From an uncultured Lachnospiraceae bacterium (GTDB lineage Bacteria > Bacillota > Clostridia > Lachnospirales > Lachnospiraceae), in assembly GCA_910585555.1 (NCBI GenBank), contig CAJUFU010000021.1, positions 17,097 to 43,800 on the forward strand: a stretch of 26,704 nt of DNA, written 5' to 3'. Each line of letters opens with the position of its first letter. Within the stretch, counting starts at the first letter, position 1. The position numbers were made by a program, and so were the translations under genes. The notes below the pieces were generated by a model. It was not told where the DNA came from. It worked only from the letters and a program-made list of their open reading frames with translations, and ran no database searches. Shown piece by piece: positions 8,011-15,834 of this stretch.

Positions 8011-9201
8011 ATTTACCATAAGTTTCATCATTGCCTGATTGAGTCCGTCCACTGTCAGCTTATACATAGGGAACAGCCCCTTGATTGCTGTTTCCGCCTC
8101 CCGCCAGGGCGCATGTCCCGGCGCCATCTTCGGATTGAGCCAGACAATCTTTTTGTAATGCCGCTTCATCAAAAGCAGCCAATCCATTCCGGAAAGTCCG
8201 CCGTTAGGTCCTCTGTAATTACCCGAGGTGGAATAAAGCTCTTCCGGCGCCATGGCCGCATCGCCCACAATAATCACCTTATAATCACTGTCCAGATTCC
8301 GGAACATCCACTCTGTCTCAATCCAGTCTCCGTTCTCGCACTCCGGTGTTTTATAAAGATTCGCATAGATACAATTGTGGAAGAAATAGGTCTTTACATC
8401 CTTATAATGATTGGATTTATGCACCGAGTGGAACAGTTCGTTCAATAACGTTGTATAGGGAATCATGGTGCCGCCGGAATCCATCAAAAGCAATAGCTTC
8501 ACCGCATTTTTACGGGGCTTCTCCATCACAATCTGCAGACAGCCGCCGTTGTTGCAGGTGGCATCCACCGTGCCGTTAATGTCAAGCTCTGTCTCCGGGA
8601 TATCCAACTTGCTGGAAAACTGCCGCAGTTTTCGAAGGGCCATCTGAAACTGTCTGTTGTCCAATACTTTATCATTCCTGAAATCCCGGTATTTCCTGGC
8701 TCCCACTACCTGAAAGGCGGACTGGTAACCAGTGGTGCCGCCTACCCGGATACCGCCCATGTTGCCGCCCATATTACCGAAAGATGTCTTACCCATGGTC
8801 CCAATCCAATGACTGCCGCCGTTATGCTCTTCGCTCTGGTCCCTGAGTCTTTCCTTAAACTTATTTTCTACATCTTCCTTGTCCAGTGTGATCACTTCCT
8901 GGTTCATCTCATGGCGCATCTCTTCGAACACTTCCTGCATCTCCGGTTTATCCAGCCAGCGCATCATGTTCTTGCCCACTTCGTTCTCTGACTGGATTCC
9001 CTTAAAGACTTCATCGAAAGCCATATCGAACTTATCAAACTCTGTCTCAGACTTCACCAAAATCATACGCGCCAGATAATAGAACTCTGTGAGGCTGCTG
9101 TGACACAATCCCTGGCTCAGCGCGTCTTGTAAAGTCAGCCATTCACTTAAAGAAACTTCCAGTCCCTTATCCTTTAAAGTATAAAAAAATTTACTGAACA
9201 T
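8005..9201 (-). CDS. VWA-domain protein of the CoxE-like/COG3825 type
   Basis: A 398-residue protein with no signal peptide or membrane helix. The N-terminal half is helical (FYTLKDKGLEVSLSEWLTLQ), then a glycine-rich stretch (residues 128-160, GNMGGNMGGIRVGG), then a von Willebrand A domain from about residue 233. The metal site normally read as DxSxS is here D241-S-G-G-T (LLLLMDSGGTM), a variant, with a later IVGDAAMAPEEL segment. Proteins of this kind act with MoxR-type AAA+ ATPases, the VWA partner presenting a substrate or inserting a cofactor; the client is unknown. The AAA gene lies 20 bases upstream in the same operon. GAGG lies seven bases before the ATG. Confidence 0.85.
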   Translation of the reverse strand: MFSKFFYTLKDKGLEVSLSEWLTLQDALSQGLCHSSLTEFYYLARMILVKSETEFDKFDMAFDEVFKGIQSENEVGKNMMRWLDKPEMQEVFEEMRHEMNQEVITLDKEDVENKFKERLRDQSEEHNGGSHWIGTMGKTSFGNMGGNMGGIRVGGTTGYQSAFQVVGARKYRDFRNDKVLDNRQFQMALRKLRQFSSKLDIPETELDINGTVDATCNNGGCLQIVMEKPRKNAVKLLLLMDSGGTMIPYTTLLNELFHSVHKSNHYKDVKTYFFHNCIYANLYKTPECENGDWIETEWMFRNLDSDYKVIIVGDAAMAPEELYSTSGNYRGPNGGLSGMDWLLLMKRHYKKIVWLNPKMAPGHAPWREAETAIKGLFPMYKLTVDGLNQAMMKLMVNR

Positions 9202-9221
9202 AAAGCATCCTCATATCATCA

Positions 9222-10040
9222 CTAGAAATCTTTCTTCGCTCTAACGGTTTCCAAATCCTCATCCTTCTTCACAACCACACCGATAAAAGGCAGTTCCTGC
9301 CGCAGTCTGTCCGTGGGAATGCCGCCGATCTGCAAGGCGTTAATCCAGTCAATCAACTCTGACGTACTGGGTTTCTTGCGGATATCTTTCATGGAACGAA
9401 TCCAGTAGAATACCTCCATGGCATCCTGCAGCAGCTTGTCCTCCACCTGCGGATAATGGGTTCGTACAATCTCTTCCATCAAAGCCTGGTCCGGGAAATC
9501 AATATAGTGGAAAATACATCTGCGCAGGAAAGCGTCCGGCAGTTCCTTCTCCGCATTGGAGGTAATGATCACGATGGGCCTGTGCTTCGCCTTTACGGTA
9601 CGCTTTGTCTCATGAATATAGAATTCCATCTGGTCTAATTCCCACAAAAGATCGTTTGGAAACTCTAAATCCGCTTTGTCTATCTCATCAATCAGAAGAA
9701 TCACCTGTTCCTCTGACTCAAAAGCCTCTCCCAGCTTGCCCAGCTTGATATAGTGGGCAATATCATCCACCCCCTCCTCGCCGAACTGCCCGTCATAGAG
9801 CCGCTGAATCGTATCATACATGTAAAGGCCGTCCTGTGCCTTGGTGGTAGATTTAATGTTCCAGATAATCAATTTCTTTCCAAGGGAGTTGGCAATTGCC
9901 TGTGCTAACATCGTCTTGCCGGTGCCCGGTTCTCCTTTTACAAGCAGCGGTTTCTTCAAGGCAATCGCCACATTTACGCTGGCCAGAAGCTGCTCGGAGG
10001 CCACATAATCGGCCGTGCTCTCAAACTTTGTATTTGTCAT
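9222..10040 (-). CDS. MoxR-family AAA+ ATPase
   Basis: A 272-residue AAA+ ATPase. Walker A GEPGTGKT is at residues 36-43, Walker B ILLIDE at 115-120, sensor 1 SN at 161-162, and the arginine finger pair at R173-R174 (FLRRCIFHYI). The C-terminal lid carries KKPSTSELIDWINAL, the typical MoxR/sensor-2 region. The frame continues upstream, but AAAGGA seven bases before the ATG at 10040 fixes the start. MoxR ATPases act as chaperones that activate or assemble protein complexes together with a VWA protein. Here the VWA gene follows directly, so the two probably form one functional pair. Its target is not apparent from the neighbours. Confidence 0.92.
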   Translation of the reverse strand: MTNTKFESTADYVASEQLLASVNVAIALKKPLLVKGEPGTGKTMLAQAIANSLGKKLIIWNIKSTTKAQDGLYMYDTIQRLYDGQFGEEGVDDIAHYIKLGKLGEAFESEEQVILLIDEIDKADLEFPNDLLWELDQMEFYIHETKRTVKAKHRPIVIITSNAEKELPDAFLRRCIFHYIDFPDQALMEEIVRTHYPQVEDKLLQDAMEVFYWIRSMKDIRKKPSTSELIDWINALQIGGIPTDRLRQELPFIGVVVKKDEDLETVRAKKDF

Positions 10041-10121
10041 TTTGATATCCTTTCTGATTCCTTTTTCCGTTTTTCCACACATCCAGCTGTTTTGCGCCGG
10101 CTGTCTTATGGATTTCAGTTA

Positions 10122-10150
10122 TTGCACACGTTATAAATTTATGTTACGAT
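10122..10150 (+). promoter_or_regulatory. metF: Sigma-A promoter for metF
   Basis: TTGCAC (10122-10127), a 17-base spacer, TACGAT (10145-10150). The leader to the metF ATG is about 105 bases. I looked for an S-box or other methionine-type riboswitch in it and saw none. The -10 element overlaps that of the divergent promoter for the AAA gene. Confidence 0.6.
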
Positions 10151-10169
10151 ATTTCAGATGCAAAAGCAA
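10141..10169 (-). promoter_or_regulatory. Possible promoter for the AAA-VWA operon
   Basis: Minus strand: TTGCTT (10169-10164), 17-base spacer, TAACAT (10146-10141), giving a leader of about 95 bases before the AAA start. It shares bases with the metF promoter, so the two polymerases could exclude each other. Confidence 0.45.
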
Positions 10170-10261
10170 GAAATTAATGCAGTGCATGTCAGGAAAAATA
10201 TAACCCTTTACTACAGACTGCAGAGAACCCCTAAGAAACTTCTGAGAAAGGACGCAAACAT

Positions 10262-11113
10262 ATGTCACAAACAGCAAAACCAGATAGGACCGGTCTCTCT
10301 TTAGAGATATTTCCGCCGAAGAAAGAAGAAGAATTTGACAATATTTTCAGTTTCTTAAAGGAAACCGCAAAACTACACCCTGATTTCATCAGCTGCACCT
10401 ACGGTGCCGGTGGTTCCCGGGCAGGTAAGACCATCGAAATCGCCTCCTATATCCAGAAGGAACTTAAGATTGATGCCATTGCCCACATTACCTGTGTTGG
10501 CTTTACCCGAGAAGATCTTGAGAGAAACTGCACCGCCTTACAGGAAGCCGGCGTCAACCATGTACTGGCACTGCGCGGGGACAGGCCCAAGGATATGACC
10601 GATGAACAGTTTAACAAGCGCGAATTTTTCTATGCCACAGATTTGGTACGGCACTTAAAGTCTCACACCGCTTTACAGATAGCCGGCGCCTGTTACCCGG
10701 AAAAGCACTTTGAGGCCCCGGATATGGATACGGACTTAAGACACCTGAAAGAAAAAGTGGAGGCAGGCGCCACTTCCTTGATTACCCAGATGTTCTTTGA
10801 CAATACATATTTTTACCGTTTCATGGATAAAGTGCGTTCCCTGGGAATCGAAGTACCCGTCCACGCCGGTATCATGCCCATCACCACAGCCGGGCAGCTG
10901 GGCACCACCGTATCCCTCTCCGGTTCTTCTGTTCCCAAGGAACTGGCCGATCTCATCGCCACTTACGGAGAGAACAAAGAAGATATGCGCAAGGCCGGCA
11001 TCGACTTTGCAGTGCGCCAGATCAGGGACTTAAAAGAACATGGCGTAGACGGAATACACCTGTATTCTATGAATAAGTTAAAAACTACCACGGAAATCTG
11101 TAGTCAAATATGA
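10262..11113 (+). CDS. metF: Methylenetetrahydrofolate reductase
   Basis: A 283-residue TIM-barrel flavoenzyme that reduces 5,10-methylene-tetrahydrofolate to 5-methyl-tetrahydrofolate, feeding methionine synthesis and, in acetogens, the methyl branch of the Wood-Ljungdahl pathway. SLEIFPPK (E15 as the catalytic acid), SCTYGAGGS, LALRGDRP and AGACYPEKH are all family hallmarks. Length is normal for the short bacterial form with no C-terminal regulatory domain. AAAGGA about nine bases before the ATG supports the start. It stands alone on the plus strand between its own promoter and terminator, so its operon context does not show which pathway it serves; no metV-type partner is next to it. Confidence 0.95.
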   Translation: MSQTAKPDRTGLSLEIFPPKKEEEFDNIFSFLKETAKLHPDFISCTYGAGGSRAGKTIEIASYIQKELKIDAIAHITCVGFTREDLERNCTALQEAGVNHVLALRGDRPKDMTDEQFNKREFFYATDLVRHLKSHTALQIAGACYPEKHFEAPDMDTDLRHLKEKVEAGATSLITQMFFDNTYFYRFMDKVRSLGIEVPVHAGIMPITTAGQLGTTVSLSGSSVPKELADLIATYGENKEDMRKAGIDFAVRQIRDLKEHGVDGIHLYSMNKLKTTTEICSQI

Positions 11114-11116
11114 ACC

Positions 11117-11146
11117 AAACGGGCAGCCTGCGCTGCCCGTTTTATA
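11117..11146 (+). terminator. Intrinsic terminator after metF
   Basis: Eleven-base-pair stem AAACGGGCAGC / GCTGCCCGTTT with a CTGC loop, directly after the metF stop and running into TTTTAT. It lies between convergent metF and gpsA and could act both ways, though the minus-side T run is weak. Confidence 0.85.
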
Positions 11147-11170
11147 TCATCTCCTATGGAAATGTTCTTT

Positions 11171-12187
11171 TCAATTTTCCTCCCAGGGAATCAAAGGATT
11201 TTCAATCTTCTTATCCCGAAGCATCAGATTTCTCACAGCTTCGTCCACCGGCATACCGGCAAACAGAATACTGTTCACCTGTTCAATAATGGGAAGCTGC
11301 ACATTGTACTTTGCCGCAAGACCCATAGCCGCCTTGGCCGAATAGACCCCTTCCACTATCATCTTCACCTCGTCCATGGCCTGCTCCATGGTATAACCTT
11401 TTCCGATCAGAATACCTGCCCGGCGGTTACGGGAATGCATGGAAGCACAGGTTACGATCAAATCCCCGATACCGGTCAGACCACTGAAAGTCTCCAGCTT
11501 TCCGCCCATGGCCATACCCAGTCTTGCAATCTCGGCAATGCCTCTGGTAATCAGAGCCGCCTTGGTATTATCTCCATACCCCAGCCCATCAGCGATGCCC
11601 GCCGCCAGTGCCACCACATTCTTGAGTGCCGCACCCAGCTCAATGCCCAGCATATCCGGACTGATGTAGACGCGGAACACTTCATTCATAAAGATATTCT
11701 GCAGATATTCCGCCGTAGTCTTTTTCCTGGCTCCCACCACGATGGTCGTGGGAATTCCTCTGCCTACCTCCTCCGCATGGGAAGGCCCGGAGAGTACTGC
11801 CACCACCGCCTGGGGAATCTCTTCTTCAATAATCTGGGACAAAGTCAAAAGGCTGTTCTCCTCGATGCCTTTCGCCACGTTGACAATGATCTGCCCTTCT
11901 TTCACAAGGGGTGCCATATTGTGGGAAGTGGACCTGGTATAAGGGGAAGGCACCGCTAAAACCAACACATCCTTATCCTGCACCGCCTCCTTAAGGTCGG
12001 TGGTAAATATCATATCTTCCGGCAGTTTCACGCCAGGCAGCTTATCCTTATGCTCACGCTCTTTCCGAAGCATCGCAATCTCCGTCTCCACAATGGACCA
12101 GACGGTAATCTTATGTCCATTCTTGTGAAGAAGCACCGCCAATGCCGTTCCCCAGCTTCCTGCGCCTATGATACTGATATCTGCCAT
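11171..12187 (-). CDS. gpsA: Glycerol-3-phosphate dehydrogenase [NAD(P)+]
   Basis: A 338-residue cytosolic enzyme that reduces dihydroxyacetone phosphate to sn-glycerol 3-phosphate, the backbone for phospholipids. The Rossmann motif IIGAGSWGTALAVLL is at the N-terminus, LVLAVPSPYTR follows, then NVAKGIE, SGPSHAEE and the catalytic lysine K189 in AALKNVVALAAGI. Length and motifs are fully standard. GAGGAGG sits about eight bases before the ATG. It is the last gene of the der-plsY-gpsA unit; PlsY, encoded just upstream, uses its product. The 100-base gap between them has no convincing terminator. Confidence 0.97.
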   Translation of the reverse strand: MADISIIGAGSWGTALAVLLHKNGHKITVWSIVETEIAMLRKEREHKDKLPGVKLPEDMIFTTDLKEAVQDKDVLVLAVPSPYTRSTSHNMAPLVKEGQIIVNVAKGIEENSLLTLSQIIEEEIPQAVVAVLSGPSHAEEVGRGIPTTIVVGARKKTTAEYLQNIFMNEVFRVYISPDMLGIELGAALKNVVALAAGIADGLGYGDNTKAALITRGIAEIARLGMAMGGKLETFSGLTGIGDLIVTCASMHSRNRRAGILIGKGYTMEQAMDEVKMIVEGVYSAKAAMGLAAKYNVQLPIIEQVNSILFAGMPVDEAVRNLMLRDKKIENPLIPWEEN

Positions 12188-12287
12188 GATATATCCTCCT
12201 CAACCTTTTATACTATAGCGGCGTTTCCTGCATCCTCTTTCCGCCAAAAACGCCATCACAATATTCTATCCTTGCCTAATATGTTGG

Positions 12288-12962
12288 TTATTTATTTTGC
12301 ACTGTCTTTTCTTCCGCCCCTTCACTCTTATGGGTCAGATAAGTCTTCCTCTCTGTGCCGCTAAGGAGCCTCTTGATATTTTCCCTATGTTTATAGAAAG
12401 CCATCACCGTTAGAAAACCTGCCAGCAAATACATTTCATTCAGAAGCGGCTGTGCCATCCCAAAAGTGCCCTTCTGTCCCAGAATCACCAATTCTATCAT
12501 AAATCCGGCATATACCAAAAGAGAGCCCAATGATACATAATGTGTTGTAAAAAACACCCCGAAAAATAGAATCACACCCACTGGAATCAAATAGGGATGG
12601 AAGGATAAGATCAGGCCTGCTGTGGCCGCAATCCCCTTTCCGCCCTTGAATTTCAGATAAAAGGGAAAGTTATGCCCAACGATTGCGCCCATAGCCGCAT
12701 AGAGTTTGAGCAGATAAACCATTTCCGGATGGGATGTTCCGAAAAGACGGCCCACAAGCACCACCGCTAAGATACACTTCATGATATCTCCCACAAGCAC
12801 CAAAAGACCTGCCTTCGTGCCGAACACCCGCAATGTGTTTGTCGTGCCCGCATTTCCGCTTCCGTAGTTGCGGATATCAATTCCATGAAGCCGTCCATAA
12901 ATATATGCTGTCTGAAAAAGTCCAAATACATACCCGATCAATAAACAAATAATCCGTTCCAC
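12288..12962 (-). CDS. plsY: Glycerol-3-phosphate acyltransferase PlsY
   Basis: A 224-residue integral membrane acyltransferase that moves an acyl group from acyl-phosphate to glycerol 3-phosphate, making lysophosphatidate. About five hydrophobic helices are visible. Motif 1 is GSGNAGTTNTLR (residues 35-46), a common variant of SGNxGATNxxR; motif 2 is GHNFPFYLKFKGGKGIAA. It starts with GTG at 12962, two bases after the der stop codon, with only a weak AAGGA site further up, so translational coupling to der is likely. The charged C-terminal tail (about 25 residues, ending near KTVQNK) is slightly longer than the usual 200-residue protein. Confidence 0.95.
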   Translation of the reverse strand: MERIICLLIGYVFGLFQTAYIYGRLHGIDIRNYGSGNAGTTNTLRVFGTKAGLLVLVGDIMKCILAVVLVGRLFGTSHPEMVYLLKLYAAMGAIVGHNFPFYLKFKGGKGIAATAGLILSFHPYLIPVGVILFFGVFFTTHYVSLGSLLVYAGFMIELVILGQKGTFGMAQPLLNEMYLLAGFLTVMAFYKHRENIKRLLSGTERKTYLTHKSEGAEEKTVQNK

Positions 12963-12964
12963 TT

Positions 12965-14302
12965 TTACTTGTTATCCTTTCTCTCGCGAATAATGAATTT
13001 CAGAGGGGTCCCCACAAAGCCAAAGGTATCTCTGATCTGATTTTCCAGATACCGCTGATAGGAAAAATGCATCAGTTCCTTGTCGTTGACAAAAATTACA
13101 AAGGTAGGCGGCTTCACCGCTGCCTGGGTAATATAGTAAAGGCGGAGTCTCTTGCCTTTATCCGCAGGCGGCTGCTGTAAGGCCACCGCCTCAGCCATAA
13201 TCTCATTGAGCACGCCTGTAGCCACACGCATAGAATGATTTTCATACACCGCATCAATCATATCATAAAGCTTCATCAGTCTCTGACCGCTTAGCGCCGA
13301 GATGAACATAATCTCCGCATAGGGCATAAAGGAAAGAATCTGCCGTATCTTCTGGGTATATTCCTTCACCGTCTTATCGTTTTTCTCGATGGCGTCCCAT
13401 TTATTGACTGCAATGATGACTGCCTTGCCCCTGTCATGGGCAATACCCGCGATCTTGGCATCCTGCTCCGTAACGCCCTCTATGGCATCTATCACTAACA
13501 CCGCAATGTCCGCACGTTCCACCGCGGACACCGTCCGGATGATCATATAGCGTTCCAGTTCTTCCTTAATCTTATTCTTCCTGCGCAGACCCGCCGTGTC
13601 GATGAACACATACTCCTTTCCGTCATGGGTAATCTCTGTATCTACGGCATCCCGGGTAGTGCCCGCAATATCCGACACAATCAGGCGGTTTTCTCCAATC
13701 AGGCGATTGATCATGGAGGATTTGCCCACGTTAGGCTTCCCCACAATCGCAATCCTGACCCGGTCGTCCTCCTCCTCTTCGGCCGCTTCTTTGTCAAAAT
13801 AAGAGATAACCTCATCCAGCAATTCACCGAATCCTAAGCGGTTCACCGAAGAAATGGGATAAGGCTCACCCATACCCAGATTATAGAATTCATAGACATC
13901 CGCCATATACTTGTTAAAATCATCCACTTTGTTGACCGCCAGCACCACCGGCTTCTTGGACCGCCTCAGCATGTCCGCTACCCTGGCGTCCGCATCCTGC
14001 AGTCCCTGCTTCACATCCACCAGGAAAATAATCACATCCGCCGTATCCATGGCAATCTGTGCCTGCTCCCGCATCTGGGAAAGGATGATATCCTTGCTCT
14101 CCGGCTCTATCCCGCCGGTATCAATCAGTGTAAAATTCGTGGTAAGCCAGGTGATATCCGCATAAATCCGGTCCCTGGTAATCCCCGGCGTATCTTTTAC
14201 AATCGATATATTTTCACCGGCCAGGGCATTGAACAGTGTGGATTTTCCCACATTGGGCCGTCCCACCACCGCCACGATCGGCTTGCCATTCTTCTTACTC
14301 AT
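12965..14302 (-). CDS. der: Ribosome-assembly GTPase Der (EngA)
   Basis: A 445-residue double GTPase needed for 50S subunit assembly. The first G domain opens with VAVVGRPNVGKST (residues 10-22) and has DTPG, NKVD and related motifs. The second has IVGKPNVGKSS, DTAGLRRKNKI and NKWD. The C-terminal KH-like domain ends with GTPLKFIIRERKDNK, as in other Der proteins. The frame extends 16 codons upstream, but GGAGGACAGC directly before the ATG at 14302 marks the start. It heads the der-plsY-gpsA operon, an order common in Firmicutes, and is divergent from prs. Confidence 0.97.
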   Translation of the reverse strand: MSKKNGKPIVAVVGRPNVGKSTLFNALAGENISIVKDTPGITRDRIYADITWLTTNFTLIDTGGIEPESKDIILSQMREQAQIAMDTADVIIFLVDVKQGLQDADARVADMLRRSKKPVVLAVNKVDDFNKYMADVYEFYNLGMGEPYPISSVNRLGFGELLDEVISYFDKEAAEEEEDDRVRIAIVGKPNVGKSSMINRLIGENRLIVSDIAGTTRDAVDTEITHDGKEYVFIDTAGLRRKNKIKEELERYMIIRTVSAVERADIAVLVIDAIEGVTEQDAKIAGIAHDRGKAVIIAVNKWDAIEKNDKTVKEYTQKIRQILSFMPYAEIMFISALSGQRLMKLYDMIDAVYENHSMRVATGVLNEIMAEAVALQQPPADKGKRLRLYYITQAAVKPPTFVIFVNDKELMHFSYQRYLENQIRDTFGFVGTPLKFIIRERKDNK

Positions 14303-14378
14303 GCTGTCCTCCGTCTGCAAATATGTCCTTGGGCTTATATTTTCAATCATTGATTCTGTCTGTTAACGATACCGCTTG

Positions 14379-14407
14379 ATTCTACACCATCTGTCGTCAG
14401 TTGTAAA
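14379..14407 (-). promoter_or_regulatory. der: Sigma-A promoter for der-plsY-gpsA
   Basis: Minus strand: TTTACA (14407-14402), 17-base spacer, TAGAAT (14384-14379), about 75 bases upstream of the der ATG. It is back to back with the prs promoter, 33 bases away. Confidence 0.6.
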
Positions 14408-14439
14408 GTTTTTATCTTCTCTATTTTACTAGAAATTCC

Positions 14440-14468
14440 TTGACGTGTCACTAGCATAATGATATAAA
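14440..14468 (+). promoter_or_regulatory. prs: Sigma-A promoter for prs
   Basis: TTGACG (14440-14445), exactly 17 bases, TATAAA (14463-14468). A strong match to consensus, 68 bases upstream of the prs ATG. The short leader shows no PurR box or riboswitch that I can recognise. Confidence 0.7.
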
Positions 14469-14536
14469 AAAAGAGAATACACAGACAGCGAAAAGTTTCT
14501 CCGGTCTGTACATCTCATATTACACAGGAGGATCAA

Positions 14537-15730
14537 ATGCCTAATACAGAACAACTGGAACATTCCATGCCAGTGGCCCCGGTAAAACTGCTTACCGATA
14601 AGTCCGCGCTCCCACTGGCAGAAAAAGTAAACAGCCATCTTGTGGATTTCCGCAGAAATCTCAATAACAGCTTTAAAAATGACCCTGCTTTTCATGGTTA
14701 TATGGAAGACAATTATCTGATGAAAGTGGACTGCCCGCGTTTTGGAACCGGCGAGGGGAAGGCAATCCTTGACGATTCTGTTCGCGGCAAAGATATCTTT
14801 ATCCTGACCGATGTCTGCAATCACAGCATCACCTATACCATGAATGGTTTTGAAAATCATATGTCCCCCGATGACCACTATCAGGACTTAAAAAGAATCA
14901 TCTCCGCCATTAACGGTAAGGCCCACCGCATTAACGTGATCATGCCCTTTCTCTACGAAGGAAGACAGCACAAGAGAAACGGCCGGGAATCCTTAGACTG
15001 TGCCTATGCCATCAAAGAACTGATGGATATGGGCGTATCCAACTTTATCACCTTTGACGCCCACGATCCGAGAGTCCAGAACTCCGTTCCCATCAAGGGA
15101 TTCGACAATTTTACACCGCCCTATCAATTCATTCGTTCCCTGCTCCGCATGGAAAAGAATCTGATCATCGACAAGGAGCATACCATTGTCATAAGTCCTG
15201 ACGAGGGCGCTCTGGACAGGGCCGTATACTTTGCCAACGTGCTGGGTGTGGATACGGGTATGTTCTATAAAAGAAGAGACTATTCCACCATGGTCGGCGG
15301 CAAGAATCCCATCGTCGCCCACGAATTCTTAGGAGACAATATCGATGGCAAGGACGTGATCGTCATCGATGATATGATTTCTTCCGGCGGCAGTATGATA
15401 GACACCGCCAGACAGCTTAAGAAAATGAACGCCAAACGGGTCTTTGTGTGCTGTACCTTCGGTCTTTTCACAGACGGCCTCGATGCTTTTGACGACGCTT
15501 ATGAGAAATGTTACATTGACAGAATCGTAACCACCAATCTCTGCTATCAACCGCCGGAACTTCGGGACAAGCCATATTACATAGAGGCGGATATGAGCAA
15601 ATTTATCGCATCCATCGTGGATTTCATGAATCATGATGCGTCCATGGCCAATATTTACACCCCTACGGACAAGATTCACCAGATTCTTGCAAAGTACAAC
15701 AACCGGGAGATGAGCGCACTGGATATTTGA
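14537..15730 (+). CDS. prs: Ribose-phosphate pyrophosphokinase, long divergent form
   Basis: A 397-residue member of the PRPP synthetase family, which makes phosphoribosyl pyrophosphate from ribose 5-phosphate and ATP for nucleotide, histidine and tryptophan synthesis. The classical enzyme is about 315 residues. The PRPP-binding loop is VIVIDDMISSGGSM (residues 274-287), where the classical loop reads DDMxDTAGT. The flexible-loop region is YKRRDYSTM instead of the usual KRR-RPN form. The histidine segment survives as TFDAHDPRVQNS. The N-terminal 60 residues and a longer C-terminus account for the extra length. AGGAGG lies five bases before the ATG. Lachnospiraceae genomes carry proteins annotated like this; whether it is the only synthetase cannot be told here. 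Confidence 0.88.
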   Translation: MPNTEQLEHSMPVAPVKLLTDKSALPLAEKVNSHLVDFRRNLNNSFKNDPAFHGYMEDNYLMKVDCPRFGTGEGKAILDDSVRGKDIFILTDVCNHSITYTMNGFENHMSPDDHYQDLKRIISAINGKAHRINVIMPFLYEGRQHKRNGRESLDCAYAIKELMDMGVSNFITFDAHDPRVQNSVPIKGFDNFTPPYQFIRSLLRMEKNLIIDKEHTIVISPDEGALDRAVYFANVLGVDTGMFYKRRDYSTMVGGKNPIVAHEFLGDNIDGKDVIVIDDMISSGGSMIDTARQLKKMNAKRVFVCCTFGLFTDGLDAFDDAYEKCYIDRIVTTNLCYQPPELRDKPYYIEADMSKFIASIVDFMNHDASMANIYTPTDKIHQILAKYNNREMSALDI

Positions 15731-15779
15731 CAGGTATCTTCTGCGCAAACGTGCGCTGTAATAAGACGCATTATACAAT

Positions 15780-15821
15780 AAGGGCAGACGTCTGCACACC
15801 TGCAAGACATCTGCCCTTTTT
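15780..15821 (+). terminator. Intrinsic terminator after prs
   Basis: Stem AAGGGCAGA / TCTGCCCTT, extended inward by GTCTGCA pairing with TGCAAGAC (one bulge), followed by TTTTT. It lies between the convergent prs and HD-GYP genes; on the minus strand the T run is poor, so termination there would be weaker. A smaller hairpin (GCGCA / TGCGC, 15743-15756) precedes it without a T run. Confidence 0.8.
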
Positions 15822-15834
15822 ATCGTTCCATGTT

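Noticed and set aside
10151..10261. Riboswitch (S-box or cobalamin type) in the metF leader
   Set aside because: None of the conserved core sequences is present and no terminator/antiterminator pair can be drawn.
11156..11959. Plus-strand open frame of about 267 codons across gpsA
   Set aside because: Antisense to a fully conserved gpsA, with no promoter or ribosome binding site; composition is that of a shadow frame.
12220..12254. Inverted repeat GGCGTTT/AAACGCC between plsY and gpsA
   Set aside because: Only seven pairs with a 21-base loop and no T run. It is neither a good terminator nor a recognised operator.
15770..15775. Perfect TATAAT on the minus strand beside the prs terminator
   Set aside because: No -35 element lies at 16-18 bases; the nearest TTGCAG is 24 bases away.
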